DNA of 64,000 bases from NCBI RefSeq assembly GCF_015220045.1, contig NZ_JADBGB010000001.1, positions 1,765,001-1,829,000 of the forward strand, read 5' to 3'. The translations under genes were made by a program, and so were the position numbers. The notes beneath the pieces are model-generated. The model was not told the origin of the DNA. It worked only from the letters and a program-made list of their open reading frames with translations, and did no database searches. Positions 44,947 to 54,823 of this stretch are shown here, one piece after another (position 1 is the first letter of the stretch; each line of letters begins with the position of its first letter). This DNA comes from Marivivens aquimaris. GTDB lineage: Bacteria > Pseudomonadota > Alphaproteobacteria > Rhodobacterales > Rhodobacteraceae.

Positions 44947-46688
44947 CAATGGGCTTCCTTTCCGACTTCTCTTCCGCGGCACCCTTTCAAGAAATCGAGG
45001 TCTGCGCCAGTGTCGGCGCCCTCTACGTGCTGCTGATGAAGCCAGGCGTAGCCACTTTCAGGTTTGTCATGGTTCGGCATCCACTCTGCGAGGCGCACCG
45101 CCATCTCTTCGTCCGAGATTTCGAGGTGCATTTTCCGCGCCTCGACGTCCACTTCGATGAAGTCGCCATTGCGAACGATGGCGAGCGGTCCCTTGGCCGC
45201 TGCCTCAGGCGAAGTGTGAAGGATAACGGTGCCGTAGGCGGTACCCGACATGCGCGCGTCAGAGATACGCACCATGTCGGTGATACCCTTTTTCAGCACC
45301 TTGGGCGGGAGGCCCATGTTGCCGACTTCTGCCATGCCCGGATAACCCTTCGGACCACAGTTCTTCAGGACCATGATGCATGTCTCGTCGATATCGAGCG
45401 CGTCGTCGTTGATCTTGGCTTTGTAGTCGTCGATGCCCTCGAACACGACGGCGCGGCCACGGTGTTTAAGCAGGTGGGGCGACGCAGCCGACGGTTTCAG
45501 CACCGCGCCGTTCGGGGCAAGGTTGCCCTTCAGCACGACGATGCCGCCCGACTGGGTCAGTGCCTTGTCGGCGGGCAGAACCACGTCTTCGTTGTAGTTG
45601 ACGACGTCCTTGACTTCTTCCCAGATGCCCTCGCCCGACACGGTCAGTGCGTCCTTGTGCAGATGGCCGCTTTCGCCGAGGCGCTTGAGCACCACCGGCA
45701 GACCGCCCGCGTAGAAGAACTCCTCCATCAGGTACTTGCCCGACGGCATGAGGTTCACAATGGTCGGGATATCGCGGCCGCAGCGGTCCCAGTCGTCCAG
45801 CGTCAGGTCGACACCGACGCGGCCAGCAATCGCCAGCAGGTGAATGACCGCGTTGGTCGAGCCGCCGATGGCTGCGTTAGTGCGGATCGCGTTCTCGAAA
45901 GCCTGCTTGGTCATGATATCGGACGGCTTGAGGTCGTCCTTCACCATCTGCACGATCCGGCGCCCCGAAAGCTGCGCCATCACGCGGCGGCGGCTGTCGA
46001 CCGCAGGGATTGCAGCGTTGCCCGACAGCGCCATGCCGAGGGCTTCGGCCATCGACGCCATCGAAGAAGCCGTGCCCATCGTGTTGCAGGTGCCCGACGA
46101 GCGCGACATGGCTTGCTCGGCTTCGAGGAAATCGTCTTGTGTCATCTCCCCTGCCTTCACGGCTTCGGAAAAACGCCATAGCGCGGTGCCGGACCCGATC
46201 TGCTCGCCTCGGAAATGACCGTTCAGCATCGGGCCACCCGTCACAACGATGGACGGAATGTCCGTCGACGCCGCAGCCATCATCAGCGACGGTGTGGTCT
46301 TGTCACAGCCGACCAAAAGCACAGCGCCATCAATCGGCTGCCCGCGCATCTGCTCTTCGATCGACATGGCCGCGAGGTTGCGGAACATCATCGCCGTCGG
46401 ACGGAATGTGTTCTCGGAAGCCGAGAAGACCGGCACCTCGACAGGGAAACCACCAGCTTCCCATATGCCTGCTTTGACCTTCTCCGCCAGCTCGCGAAGG
46501 TGACCGTTGCAGGGCGTCAGTTCGGACCAAGTATTCAGGATGCCGATGATGGGGCGTCCGTCGAACAGGTCGGAAGGGTAGCCTTGGTTCTTGAGCCAAC
46601 CACGGTGGTAGATCGTGTCGCGGGAGTTGCCGCTATACCAGTGAGTGGATCTCAGTTTGCGCGGCCAAGGCGCAGGCTTGAACGACAT
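44946..46688 (-). CDS. IlvD/Edd-family aldonate dehydratase (L-arabonate dehydratase)
   Basis: 580 residues. Fe-S cluster cysteines are visible in NTWSELTPCNGH, VGCDKTTPS and RSSGTCNTMGTAS; the C-terminus (YAWLHQQHVEGADTGADLDF) is the pentonate-type tail that separates these [2Fe-2S] enzymes from IlvD. It dehydrates L-arabonate, D-fuconate or D-galactonate to the 2-keto-3-deoxy acid, so it can feed both the C5 and C6 branches of this locus. Nine bases separate it from the permease. Confidence 0.92.
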   Translation of the reverse strand: MSFKPAPWPRKLRSTHWYSGNSRDTIYHRGWLKNQGYPSDLFDGRPIIGILNTWSELTPCNGHLRELAEKVKAGIWEAGGFPVEVPVFSASENTFRPTAMMFRNLAAMSIEEQMRGQPIDGAVLLVGCDKTTPSLMMAAASTDIPSIVVTGGPMLNGHFRGEQIGSGTALWRFSEAVKAGEMTQDDFLEAEQAMSRSSGTCNTMGTASSMASMAEALGMALSGNAAIPAVDSRRRVMAQLSGRRIVQMVKDDLKPSDIMTKQAFENAIRTNAAIGGSTNAVIHLLAIAGRVGVDLTLDDWDRCGRDIPTIVNLMPSGKYLMEEFFYAGGLPVVLKRLGESGHLHKDALTVSGEGIWEEVKDVVNYNEDVVLPADKALTQSGGIVVLKGNLAPNGAVLKPSAASPHLLKHRGRAVVFEGIDDYKAKINDDALDIDETCIMVLKNCGPKGYPGMAEVGNMGLPPKVLKKGITDMVRISDARMSGTAYGTVILHTSPEAAAKGPLAIVRNGDFIEVDVEARKMHLEISDEEMAVRLAEWMPNHDKPESGYAWLHQQHVEGADTGADLDFLKGCRGREVGKEAH

Positions 46689-46697
46689 GATTAACCC

Positions 46698-47912
46698 TTA
46701 CTTGCTTTTATTGTAGACGTCGAAGAACACGGCGGCGAGCAGCACGAGGCCTTTGATGACCTGCTGGAAGTCGATGCCGATACCGACGATCGACATGCCG
46801 TTGTTCATGACGCCCATGATGAATGCGCCGACAACTGCGCCGACGATTTTGCCCGAACCGCCCGACATGGACGCGCCGCCGATGAAGACCGCAGCGATGA
46901 CGTCAAGTTCGACTGCGAAGCCGGCTTTAGGCGTTGCGGTGTTGAGGCGTGCCGCAAAGATCAGGCCACCAAGCGCCGCGAGCATCCCCATGTTGACGAA
47001 GGCGAGGAACGTGAGGCGCTCGGTCTTGATGCCCGACAGCTTCGCTGCCTTCTCATTGCCACCCAGCGCATAGACGCGGCGACCGATGGTCGTGTTGGCG
47101 GTCAGGAAGGCGTAGATCACGGTGAGGACTACCATCGAGATCAGCACATTCGGCAAACCGCGGAAGGTAGCAAGCTTGAAGCTCACGAACAGCAGCGCAC
47201 CAGCGACAATGGCGTTGCGGACAACGAAGAACGCAAATGGCTCGCCGACCACACCGTAGCGGGCATTGCGGGCACGTTCGCGCAGACCAACGTAGATAAT
47301 CGCGAGCACGGCCACGAGACCAAGCAGCATGGCCAGAACGTTGAAATTACGCGAACCTGCGAGTTCAGCGAGCGACTTCGAGAAACCTGTCGGAACGATG
47401 TCCGGAATGAAACCGGTCGAGATCTGCTGGAACGACTGCGGGAACGGGCCGATCGACTGGCCTTCGAGCAGCCAGAGCGACAGACCGCGGAACACAAGCA
47501 TCCCTGCCAGGGTCACGATGAACGACGGGATTTTCCAGTACGCGACAAAGTAGCCCTGCGCCGCGCCGATCAGGATACCTACGCCAAGCGAGGCCAGCAT
47601 GGTGACTGCCACGGGCATGTCCCATTCGACGACCATCACCGCAGCAAAAGCACCGATAAAGCCCATGACCGAGCCGACCGAGAGGTCGATGTTACCCGAC
47701 ACGATCACCACCAACATGCCCAGAGCCATGATGATGATGTAGCTGTTCTGCAAGAAGAGGTTGGTGATGTTCACCGGCTTGAGAAGCGTGCCGTTCGTCC
47801 AGATTTGGAAGATCAGCATGATAGCGATCAGCGCGAAAAGTAGACCGTATTCGCGAATGTGGTGCTTGAGATAAGCGCCCAGACCGCCCGAATTGTTGGT
47901 TGCCTGTTCCAT
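46698..47912 (-). CDS. Multiple-monosaccharide ABC transporter permease (GguB/MmsB)
   Basis: 404 residues with about ten membrane spans, of the BPD-transp 2 (ribose/xylose) family. Features are SGNIDLSVGSVMGFIGA, FIVTLAGMLVFRGLSL, and, at the C-terminus, DVIAAVFIGGASMSGGSGKIVGA. The sequence matches GguB of Agrobacterium, partner of ChvE and GguA. Inserts in the inner membrane and carries several aldoses such as arabinose, galactose, glucose and xylose. Confidence 0.93.
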   Translation of the reverse strand: MEQATNNSGGLGAYLKHHIREYGLLFALIAIMLIFQIWTNGTLLKPVNITNLFLQNSYIIIMALGMLVVIVSGNIDLSVGSVMGFIGAFAAVMVVEWDMPVAVTMLASLGVGILIGAAQGYFVAYWKIPSFIVTLAGMLVFRGLSLWLLEGQSIGPFPQSFQQISTGFIPDIVPTGFSKSLAELAGSRNFNVLAMLLGLVAVLAIIYVGLRERARNARYGVVGEPFAFFVVRNAIVAGALLFVSFKLATFRGLPNVLISMVVLTVIYAFLTANTTIGRRVYALGGNEKAAKLSGIKTERLTFLAFVNMGMLAALGGLIFAARLNTATPKAGFAVELDVIAAVFIGGASMSGGSGKIVGAVVGAFIMGVMNNGMSIVGIGIDFQQVIKGLVLLAAVFFDVYNKSK

Positions 47913-47926
47913 CTTCGATGGTCTCC

Positions 47927-49447
47927 CTATTCCGTTACGATGAGCGACATGATGCGCTCTTGGCTGGCCTCGGCGGCGGTCAGTTCGCCCACGAAAGCGC
48001 CTTCGTTCATGACGTAGATCCGGTCACACATCCCCAGCAGTTCCGGCATCTCTGAAGAGATCATCAGAACGCCTTTCCCTTGTGCGGACAGATCGTTGAT
48101 AATATTGTATATTTCGTATTTCGCGCCGACGTCGATACCGCGTGTCGGCTCGTCGAGGATCAGCACTTCCGGCTCGGCAAAGAGCCACTTGGACAGGACA
48201 ACCTTCTGCTGGTTGCCGCCCGACAGATTGCCGACCTTCTGGAATACCGACGGCGTGCGGATGTTCATTGCGGCGCGGTATTTCTCGGCCACGGTGGTTT
48301 CCGCGTTTTCGTTAATCACGCCGCTGCGCGACACACCTTCGAGGTTCGCGAGCGTCACGTTGGTGCGGATGTTCTCATCCAGCACGAGACCCAGCGATTT
48401 GCGGTCTTCGGTCACGTAAGCCAGACCCGCATCGATGGCCTTGTCGATTTCCTTGACGTTGGCGACCTGCCCTTTGAGCTTCACCTCGCCGGAGATGTTC
48501 TGGCCGTAGCTGCGACCGAAGATCGACATCGCCAGCTCGGTCCGGCCGGAGCCCATGAGGCCCGCAATACCGACAACCTCGCCCGCACGGACGTTGAGAT
48601 TGATGTTCTTGATGATCTGACGGTCGTTATGTTCGGGATGCCAGACGTTCCAGTCGTTGACCTCCATAAGCATCTCGCCTGCGCGGCGGTCACGTTCCGG
48701 ATAGCGGTTTGCCATATCGCGGCCAACCATATCGCGCACGATGCGGTCTTCGGTGACGGCTTCGGTGCGCGCGTCGATGGTCGACACGGTAGTGCCGTCG
48801 CGAATGACGGTGACGGTATCGGCCACGCGGCGGACCTCGTTCAGCTTGTGACTGATGATGATCTGAGTGACGCCCTGCGCCTTCAGTTCCAGCATCAGGT
48901 CGAGCAGTGCCTGGCTATCGGCTTCGGACAGCGCAGCGGTCGGCTCGTCGAGGATTAGCAGACGCACCTCTTTCGAAAGCGCCTTCGCGATCTCGACCAG
49001 CTGCTGTTTGCCGACGCCGAGCTTTTCGATCAGCGTCCCAGGGCTTTCGCGTAGGCCGACTTTCTTCAGAAGGTCTTCAGTCTTGGCAAAGGTGCTGCGC
49101 CAGTCGATGACGCCTTTGGAGGCGCGCTCGTTACCGAGGAAGATGTTCTCGGCAATCGATAGGAGCGGAACCAGAGCCAGCTCTTGGTGAATGATGATGA
49201 TGCCGCGCTTTTCGCTGTCGGAAATATCGCGGAATTCTGCAAGTTGACCGTCGTAGTGGATTTCGCCGTCGTAGCTACCGGCGGGATAGACCCCTGACAG
49301 AACTTTCATGAGAGTGGATTTGCCGGCGCCGTTCTCACCACAAATCGCGTGTATTTCGCCCTCCATCACCTTCAAATTCACCTGATCGAGCGCTTTTACG
49401 CCGGGGAATTCCTTGGTGATGGACTGCATTTGCAGCAGCGGAGTCAT
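47927..49447 (-). CDS. Multiple-monosaccharide ABC transporter ATP-binding protein (GguA/MmsA)
   Basis: 506 residues holding two ATPase domains. First: Walker [16 protein letters not shown], signature [15 protein letters not shown] (degenerate), Walker [12 protein letters not shown]. Second: degenerate Walker [14 protein letters not shown] and signature [15 protein letters not shown] with [12 protein letters not shown]. The split pattern is standard for sugar importers of the RbsA type. Follows chvE with 67 bases between, which may hold a partial terminator or stabilising structure; a GC-rich CGCGCGGACGGG stretch is present. Confidence 0.93.
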   Translation of the reverse strand: MTPLLQMQSITKEFPGVKALDQVNLKVMEGEIHAICGENGAGKSTLMKVLSGVYPAGSYDGEIHYDGQLAEFRDISDSEKRGIIIIHQELALVPLLSIAENIFLGNERASKGVIDWRSTFAKTEDLLKKVGLRESPGTLIEKLGVGKQQLVEIAKALSKEVRLLILDEPTAALSEADSQALLDLMLELKAQGVTQIIISHKLNEVRRVADTVTVIRDGTTVSTIDARTEAVTEDRIVRDMVGRDMANRYPERDRRAGEMLMEVNDWNVWHPEHNDRQIIKNINLNVRAGEVVGIAGLMGSGRTELAMSIFGRSYGQNISGEVKLKGQVANVKEIDKAIDAGLAYVTEDRKSLGLVLDENIRTNVTLANLEGVSRSGVINENAETTVAEKYRAAMNIRTPSVFQKVGNLSGGNQQKVVLSKWLFAEPEVLILDEPTRGIDVGAKYEIYNIINDLSAQGKGVLMISSEMPELLGMCDRIYVMNEGAFVGELTAAEASQERIMSLIVTE

Positions 49448-49514
49448 ATTCGCCCCTTAGTCTTTTGGGGACCCGCCCGCGTGTGCGCGCGGACGGGTCG
49501 GGAGGGATGGACGA

Positions 49515-50567
49515 TTATTCGACTTGGTCAGCGGTGTAGTAGCCCGAACCGACGAGGATTTCTTCCCAGTTGGATGCGTCGACCGAAACCGGCTCCAGCA
49601 GGTAGGACGGAACGACCTTCTTGCCGTTGTCATAGGTCTCGGTGTCGTTGATCTCCGGCTCGCCGCCTTCGAGAACAGCTTCAACCATGCCGACGGTGAC
49701 GCGAGCGAGTTCGCGGGTGTCCTTGAACACAGTCGAATACTGCTCGCCCGCGAGGATCGACTTGACCGACGGAAGTTCGGCGTCCTGACCGGTGACGATC
49801 GGCATTTCCATGTCGCCCGAACCGTAGCCAACGCCTTTCAGCGACGAAAGGATACCGATCGAAAGACCGTCGTAGGGCGACAGAACGCCGTGGACGTCCT
49901 GATCGGTGTAGTAGGCCGACAGCAGGTTATCCATGCGCGACTGGGCCACAGCACCGTCCCAACGCAGGGTACCCACGGTGTCCATGCCCATCTGGCCGGA
50001 AACGATGTTCACGGTGCCGTCGTCGATGAGCGGCTGAAGAACCGACATCGCGCCGTTGTAGAAGAAGTAAGCGTTGTTATCGTCCGGCGAACCGCCGAAG
50101 AGTTCAACGTTATACGGGCCTTCGCCAAAACGCTCTTCGAGGCCGCTGACCAGCGACGAAGCCTGCTGCACGCCGACTTTGAAGTTGTCGAAGGTCGCGT
50201 AGTAGTCGACGTTTTCGCTGTCACGGATCAGGCGGTCATACGCGATGACGTGGATGCCCGATGCGGCTGCGTTTTCCAGAGCGTTCGACAGGGTCGTGCC
50301 GTCAATCGCCGCGATGACCAGAACGTCCACGCCCTTGGTGATCATGTTCTCGATCTGGGCGAGCTGGTTCGGGATATCGTCTTCAGCGTACTGCAGGTCG
50401 GTCTCGTAGCCGGCAGCTTGGAACTGCTCAACCATCGAGTTGCCGTCCGAGATCCAACGGGACGAAGATTTGGTCGGCATTGCGATACCGACGAGACCGT
50501 CAGCGAATGCGCCGCCCGCAAGGGTAATGGCCGCGGCAGCAGTGGCCACGAGATACTTGAATTTCAT
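49515..50567 (-). CDS. chvE: Multiple-monosaccharide periplasmic binding protein (ChvE)
   Basis: 350 residues. A signal peptide (about 1-22, cut near FADG) precedes the fold; [37 protein letters not shown] and [15 protein letters not shown] are strongly ChvE-like, as is FNNMD-type [16 protein letters not shown]. Captures aldoses for GguAB. In Agrobacterium ChvE also signals through VirA, but no such kinase is seen here. First gene of the sugar operon, divergent from gbpR. Confidence 0.95.
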   Translation of the reverse strand: MKFKYLVATAAAAITLAGGAFADGLVGIAMPTKSSSRWISDGNSMVEQFQAAGYETDLQYAEDDIPNQLAQIENMITKGVDVLVIAAIDGTTLSNALENAAASGIHVIAYDRLIRDSENVDYYATFDNFKVGVQQASSLVSGLEERFGEGPYNVELFGGSPDDNNAYFFYNGAMSVLQPLIDDGTVNIVSGQMGMDTVGTLRWDGAVAQSRMDNLLSAYYTDQDVHGVLSPYDGLSIGILSSLKGVGYGSGDMEMPIVTGQDAELPSVKSILAGEQYSTVFKDTRELARVTVGMVEAVLEGGEPEINDTETYDNGKKVVPSYLLEPVSVDASNWEEILVGSGYYTADQVE

Positions 50568-50582
50568 AATGTCCTCCCAGAA

Positions 50583-50608
50583 GTACCGCCGCTCCTCTGC
50601 GGCTGTAC
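50583..50608 (-). promoter_or_regulatory. Leader hairpin before chvE
   Basis: GTACcGCCGC (50583-50592) and GCGGCtGTAC (50599-50608) pair over ten positions with one mismatch and a six-base loop. It ends 15 bases before the chvE start and just before the GGGAGGA ribosome site, so it lies in the untranslated leader. Likely a stabilising or translation-tuning structure. Confidence 0.45.
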
Positions 50609-50652
50609 GTCATTGTTTCGGGGTCGATCCCCGCTACCGTCATAGGCAGACG

Positions 50653-50668
50653 TTTACATAACTGTAAA
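50653..50668. promoter_or_regulatory. Candidate GbpR operator between gbpR and chvE
   Basis: TTTAC, six bases, GTAAA forms a perfect dyad of LysR type in the 136-base divergent gap. On the minus strand it overlaps a plausible -35 (TTTACA) with CTATGA 17 bases on, so binding could control chvE directly. Confidence 0.5.
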
Positions 50669-50703
50669 ATTCCAATATCGACTATCTGCATATCATTTAT
50701 GTT

Positions 50704-51633
50704 ATGGCGGTGCAGATGGACCTTATTCATAGGATTAAACCTTCCCACCTACGATTGGTTGTCCGCATCGCGGAGACAGGCAAATTGCAGGTCGCGGCTG
50801 AAAGTCTGTACCTGTCACAACCTGCGGCCTCACGCACCTTGGCCGATCTGGAATCAGCGGCCGGATCGCCACTGTTCGAACGGCACCCCAAAGGCATGAT
50901 CCCGACCCCCGTAGGCGAGGCATTCATCCGGCACGCACGCGTGGTGTTGTCTGAACTCGACTCGCTGGGTCAGGAAGTGCGGAACCTGAAAGACGGCCAG
51001 ACGGGTAACGTCCGCGTCGGCTCGGTCACCGGCCCTGCCGTGAGCTCCCTCGTCCCTGCTGTGCAGGCCGTTCGTAAGGAAGCCCCAGACATCGAAATCT
51101 CTATCGAGGTCGGCCCGTCCAACCAGTTGGTCCGTGCTCTGGACGAAGGCGCGCTCGACTTTGTGCTGGCCCGCCTTCCGTCCGAATACGATAGCCGCGC
51201 CCTCCGCGTGCACCCTGCCCGCAACGAAGTTGTTTCTCTGGTGGTGAAGGACACGCACCCGCTCGCTGGCAAGAAAAACGTCGGCCTCGATGAGCTGCTC
51301 GATTACGATTGGGTCATTCAGGAGCGCGGCTCGCCCATTCGCCAATCGGTTGAAAACGCTTACTACGCCGCGCGCATTCCCACGCCGACGCGGGTAGTTC
51401 ATAGCTCGTCTCTGCTCGTCGTGCTTGCGATGCTCGCCGACAGCGATTCAATCTCGCCCCAATCGCGCGAAGTGGCCGAATTGCTGACAAGCTCGCAGAT
51501 CAGTAGCCGCCTGACGACGCTCGACATCGACACCACGATTACTGTGAGTCCGTTCTTCATCATTCAGGATAGAACGCGACAGCTGAGCCGTGCGGCGGAC
51601 AGACTGCTTCAGGAAATTCTACTCGGCCTTTGA
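50704..51633 (+). CDS. gbpR: LysR-family regulator, GbpR-like
   Basis: 309 residues: an N-terminal winged helix (HRIKPSHLRLVVRIAETGKL, then SQPAASRTLADLE) and an effector domain (VGSVTGPAVSSLVPAVQAV). Similar to GbpR, the sugar-responsive regulator divergent from chvE in Agrobacterium and Azospirillum; the arrangement here is the same. Start is ATG at 50704 or 50716, neither with a good ribosome site. The last 15 bases overlap the alpha/beta hydrolase gene tail to tail. Confidence 0.87.
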   Translation: MAVQMDLIHRIKPSHLRLVVRIAETGKLQVAAESLYLSQPAASRTLADLESAAGSPLFERHPKGMIPTPVGEAFIRHARVVLSELDSLGQEVRNLKDGQTGNVRVGSVTGPAVSSLVPAVQAVRKEAPDIEISIEVGPSNQLVRALDEGALDFVLARLPSEYDSRALRVHPARNEVVSLVVKDTHPLAGKKNVGLDELLDYDWVIQERGSPIRQSVENAYYAARIPTPTRVVHSSSLLVVLAMLADSDSISPQSREVAELLTSSQISSRLTTLDIDTTITVSPFFIIQDRTRQLSRAADRLLQEILLGL

Positions 51634-52458
51634 GGCGAGGTCTTTCATCTGGCCGATCCAGTTATGGAGGGCGGAAATGACTAGCGGCTCGTCCAGAAAC
51701 GGCACGTGTCCGCGGTCGGCCACATCGACGAAGATCATCTCGGGGATGCGTTTGCGCATCTCGTTCGCGGTTTCCTCGGACAGCAGGTCGGTGTTGTGAC
51801 CACGCACGAGCATCGTCGGAATGCCCTTCATCGCGTCGAACAGCGGCCAAGCGTCGACTGTCGGCGCATCGAGCGCCTTCATGAACGACGTCCGCAATTC
51901 GGGATCGTATGTCAGACCGAGGCCGGTGCCTTCCTGAACATAGTGACGTTCCGCCTCTTCGATCCAACGCGACATAGGCACGTTCGGGAATGCAGGATCG
52001 CGGGACAGCTTTTCAGCCATGCCTTCAATAGTCTTCGCGACGGGGCGTTTCCCGATGTAGTCGCCGATCCGCGTAAGCGCGGGCGGCTCCAGCACTGGAC
52101 CGACGTCGTTGAGGCAGATACCGTGCAGACGGCCTTTGGCGACTGCGCCAAGCAGCATGGCAATCAAACCACCCCGCGAGGTGCCGAGGATCGCGGCTTT
52201 GTCGATTTTTAGGTGGTCCAGAAGCGCAATCGCATCGTCGGCTTCCTGCGGAACGGTGTAGGTGTCGGCCCCGCTCCACCCCGATAGACCACGTCCACGG
52301 CTGTCGAGCCGGATGAGGCGGATACCTTCAAGATGCGGTGCAACGTAGTCGAAATCCCGACCGTCTCTGGTCAGACCGGCAAGCGCCAATACAGGAAGAC
52401 CTTCGCCTTCATCCCTGTAAGCAAGCTTGGTTCCGTCTGTCGTTACAAAAAATCGCAT
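51619..52458 (-). CDS. Alpha/beta-fold hydrolase
   Basis: 279 residues. Nucleophile elbow LGTSRGGLIAML near residue 100, oxyanion region LAGLTRDGRDFDY, LDSRGRGLSG, and the C-terminal catalytic His in DRGHVPFLDEP. No signal peptide. The family contains esterases, haloperoxidases and lactonases; substrate is not clear. The ATG at 52458 has GGAGGAT before it; the longer frame to 52827 runs antisense to the glycerate kinase and is rejected. The 175 bases up to that kinase are AT-richer and hold both promoters; I see nothing else in them. Confidence 0.88.
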   Translation of the reverse strand: MRFFVTTDGTKLAYRDEGEGLPVLALAGLTRDGRDFDYVAPHLEGIRLIRLDSRGRGLSGWSGADTYTVPQEADDAIALLDHLKIDKAAILGTSRGGLIAMLLGAVAKGRLHGICLNDVGPVLEPPALTRIGDYIGKRPVAKTIEGMAEKLSRDPAFPNVPMSRWIEEAERHYVQEGTGLGLTYDPELRTSFMKALDAPTVDAWPLFDAMKGIPTMLVRGHNTDLLSEETANEMRKRIPEMIFVDVADRGHVPFLDEPLVISALHNWIGQMKDLASKAE

Positions 52459-52633
52459 CGGATATCCTCCTGTAAGGTGAGCTAAACCACCGAACACGGG
52501 GAGTTCAAGTATTTGTGAGCCTACGGTAGCGATAAACCCGCGCACGCCCATAGCTTGTGCTGCAAACTGGACAATAGTCTTTTGGGAATAAGCGTTTAAG
52601 ATCGAGTTATCACCAACATGAGACACGCCGATC

Positions 52634-53854
52634 ATGACCGAAGCACAATTTCTACGCAGCCTTTTCGACAAAGCTGTCGAGGTCGCGAATCCGATGCGGT
52701 CGCTGGCAAACCACCTGCCGCCCAAACCCGCAGGACGTGTCATTGTCATCGGCGCGGGCAAAGCATCGGCGCGGATGGCAGAGGCGGTCGAGGCGGCATG
52801 GGGACCGTGTGAGGGGTTGGTCATCACGCGCTACGGCTATTCCCGCCCGACCCAAGGAATCGAGATCGTAGAAGCCGCCCACCCCGTTCCTGATCAGGCG
52901 GGATTGGACGCAACCTCGCGTATGCTCGACCTGCTGGCTAGCTGCGGACCGGACGACTTTGTGTTGGCATTGATTTCGGGAGGCGCATCGGCGCTGCTTG
53001 AGGCTCCGGCGGAGGGTATTTCGCTGGACGATCTGAGGGTATTGAACGCTGCCCTGCTGGCGTCCGGCGCGCCAATTGACCGCATGAATACGGTTCGCAA
53101 GCATGTTTCCCGCGTGAAGGGCGGACAACTGGCGGCGGCGGCGTATCCGGCGAAGATGCTCACGTTGATGATTTCCGACGTGCCGGGGGACAATCCTGCG
53201 TTCATCGGCTCCGGCCCTACCGTCGGTGATCCGTCAACCAGTGCGGAGGCTCTGGCCGTCATCGGCAAGTGGAAGATGGCAGTTCCGCCCTCGGTCATCA
53301 CGGCATTGAACCGCCCGACCGGCGTCATCGCGCCCGATGACACCCGCCTGACGACGACAGAGAACGTGATCTACGCCGCCCCTGCCCAGTCGCTCGATGC
53401 CGCTGCCGAGTTGGCGACGATGCCGGTCCAAATACTCGGCGATGCAATTGAGGGCGAAGCGCGCGAGGCCGCCGCTGCACATGCAGCCCTCGCGCTGTCA
53501 TCCAAACCGTGCCTGCTGCTGTCAGGTGGCGAGTTGACGGTCACTTGCCGTGGAAACGGTGTCGGCGGCCCGAACGTCGAATACCTTCTCGCGCTCGCCA
53601 TCGCGCTGGACGGAGCCGCCAACATCCATGCCCTCGCCTGCGATACGGACGGCGTCGATGGCGGGGCCGAGGTTGCGGGGGCGATCATTTCGCCGGACAC
53701 GTTGCAGCGCGCGAAGGCACTGGGCCTCGATCCGCAGGCCATGCTCGACAACAACGACGCGCATAGTTTCTTCGCCGCACTCGGCGATCAGGTCGTGACG
53801 GGACCGACGCTGACCAACGTCAACGACTTCCGCGCGATCCTGATTACCGCTTAG
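52634..53854 (+). CDS. Glycerate 2-kinase (MOFRL/TtuD family)
   Basis: 406 residues. N-terminal DUF4147 domain (VIVIGAGKASARMAEAVE, HPVPDQAGLDATSRML, LISGGASALLEAPAEGI) and C-terminal MOFRL domain (LLSGGELTVTCRGNGVGGPN, ALACDTDGVDG). Family enzymes phosphorylate D-glycerate to 2-phosphoglycerate; many are misannotated as hydroxypyruvate reductase (TtuD). It could join serine/glyoxylate metabolism with the aminotransferase at 27.4 kb. The ATG at 52634 has no strong ribosome site. Confidence 0.92.
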   Translation: MTEAQFLRSLFDKAVEVANPMRSLANHLPPKPAGRVIVIGAGKASARMAEAVEAAWGPCEGLVITRYGYSRPTQGIEIVEAAHPVPDQAGLDATSRMLDLLASCGPDDFVLALISGGASALLEAPAEGISLDDLRVLNAALLASGAPIDRMNTVRKHVSRVKGGQLAAAAYPAKMLTLMISDVPGDNPAFIGSGPTVGDPSTSAEALAVIGKWKMAVPPSVITALNRPTGVIAPDDTRLTTTENVIYAAPAQSLDAAAELATMPVQILGDAIEGEAREAAAAHAALALSSKPCLLLSGGELTVTCRGNGVGGPNVEYLLALAIALDGAANIHALACDTDGVDGGAEVAGAIISPDTLQRAKALGLDPQAMLDNNDAHSFFAALGDQVVTGPTLTNVNDFRAILITA

Positions 53855-53956
53855 TCCTTGATGATCGATCCGGTTGGCCTAGCTCGTGGCATGACCGGTA
53901 CGTAAACCTACGCGGCACGGCAGGTCACTTTCTGCGACTGATATCGGCATCTCTGG

Positions 53957-54823
53957 ATGAAACGCTTCCTGCCCCTTTTCCTATTCGTCCTGCTGCTTGG
54001 CGGATGCGAGGGGAAAAGCAGCTTCCTGTCGCCCCAAGGCCCCATCGCCGCCGCGCAGAGCCAGCATTTCTGGTACGTCGTCATCGTGATGATGGTCGTG
54101 TGTTTGCCCGTTTTCATCGGCGTGCCGTGGATCATTCTGCGCTACCGCTACAAACACGGACGCGGCGATTACAGCCCGCGCTGGCATTTCTCCAAGCCGC
54201 TCGAAATTCTGGTCTGGGGCGTGCCTGTACTGGTCATCGTCGCCCTCGGGATCAAGCTTGCGAATGCGACGCTGGCGCTCGATCCATACGAGCCGTTGGA
54301 GGGCGATGCCGTTGAAATTCAGGTCATCGGGTACGACTGGAAATGGCTGTTCATTTATCCCGAGCAAGGCATCGCGACGGTGGGTGTCCTCGTATTTCCT
54401 GCCGACCGTCCAGTGAGTTTCCGCATCACATCCGACACCGTGATGCAAAGCTTCTTCATCCCCGCTTTGGGCAGTCAGATCTACGCGATGAAGGGGATGG
54501 AGACACGCCTGAACCTCGCCGCGACAGGTGTGGGAGAATTCCTCGGCGAGAATTCCCAATATAGCGGACGCGGTTTCGCAACGCAGAGCTTCGCTGTCCA
54601 TGCCGTCAGCGAGGACGACTTCGCGGCTTGGGCCGAAAGCGGCAATTCAGATGGCGTTCCTTTCGATGAAGCTGTGCTGGACGCCTTGCAAACGCCAAGC
54701 ACCCGCAGCGAGCTTCTGGATACGTTGGGTTTGACCGGCGAAAGTGTCGTTTTTGCCGACGCGCCGCCTGACCTTTTCACATCGGTTGCTACCGATCCAA
54801 GCCGGATGGGAGCGATGCAATGA
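53957..54823 (+). CDS. cyoA: Cytochrome bo-type quinol oxidase subunit II
   Basis: 288 residues. A lipoprotein signal with lipobox LLLGGC (Cys near 17), two membrane spans (about 40-62 and 85-105), and a cupredoxin domain. The CuA ligands are missing: the region that would hold the Cys pair reads FLGENSQYSGRGFA, as in quinol oxidases, so electrons come from ubiquinol not cytochrome c. Its stop overlaps the cyoB start (ATGA). Confidence 0.93.
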   Translation: MKRFLPLFLFVLLLGGCEGKSSFLSPQGPIAAAQSQHFWYVVIVMMVVCLPVFIGVPWIILRYRYKHGRGDYSPRWHFSKPLEILVWGVPVLVIVALGIKLANATLALDPYEPLEGDAVEIQVIGYDWKWLFIYPEQGIATVGVLVFPADRPVSFRITSDTVMQSFFIPALGSQIYAMKGMETRLNLAATGVGEFLGENSQYSGRGFATQSFAVHAVSEDDFAAWAESGNSDGVPFDEAVLDALQTPSTRSELLDTLGLTGESVVFADAPPDLFTSVATDPSRMGAMQ

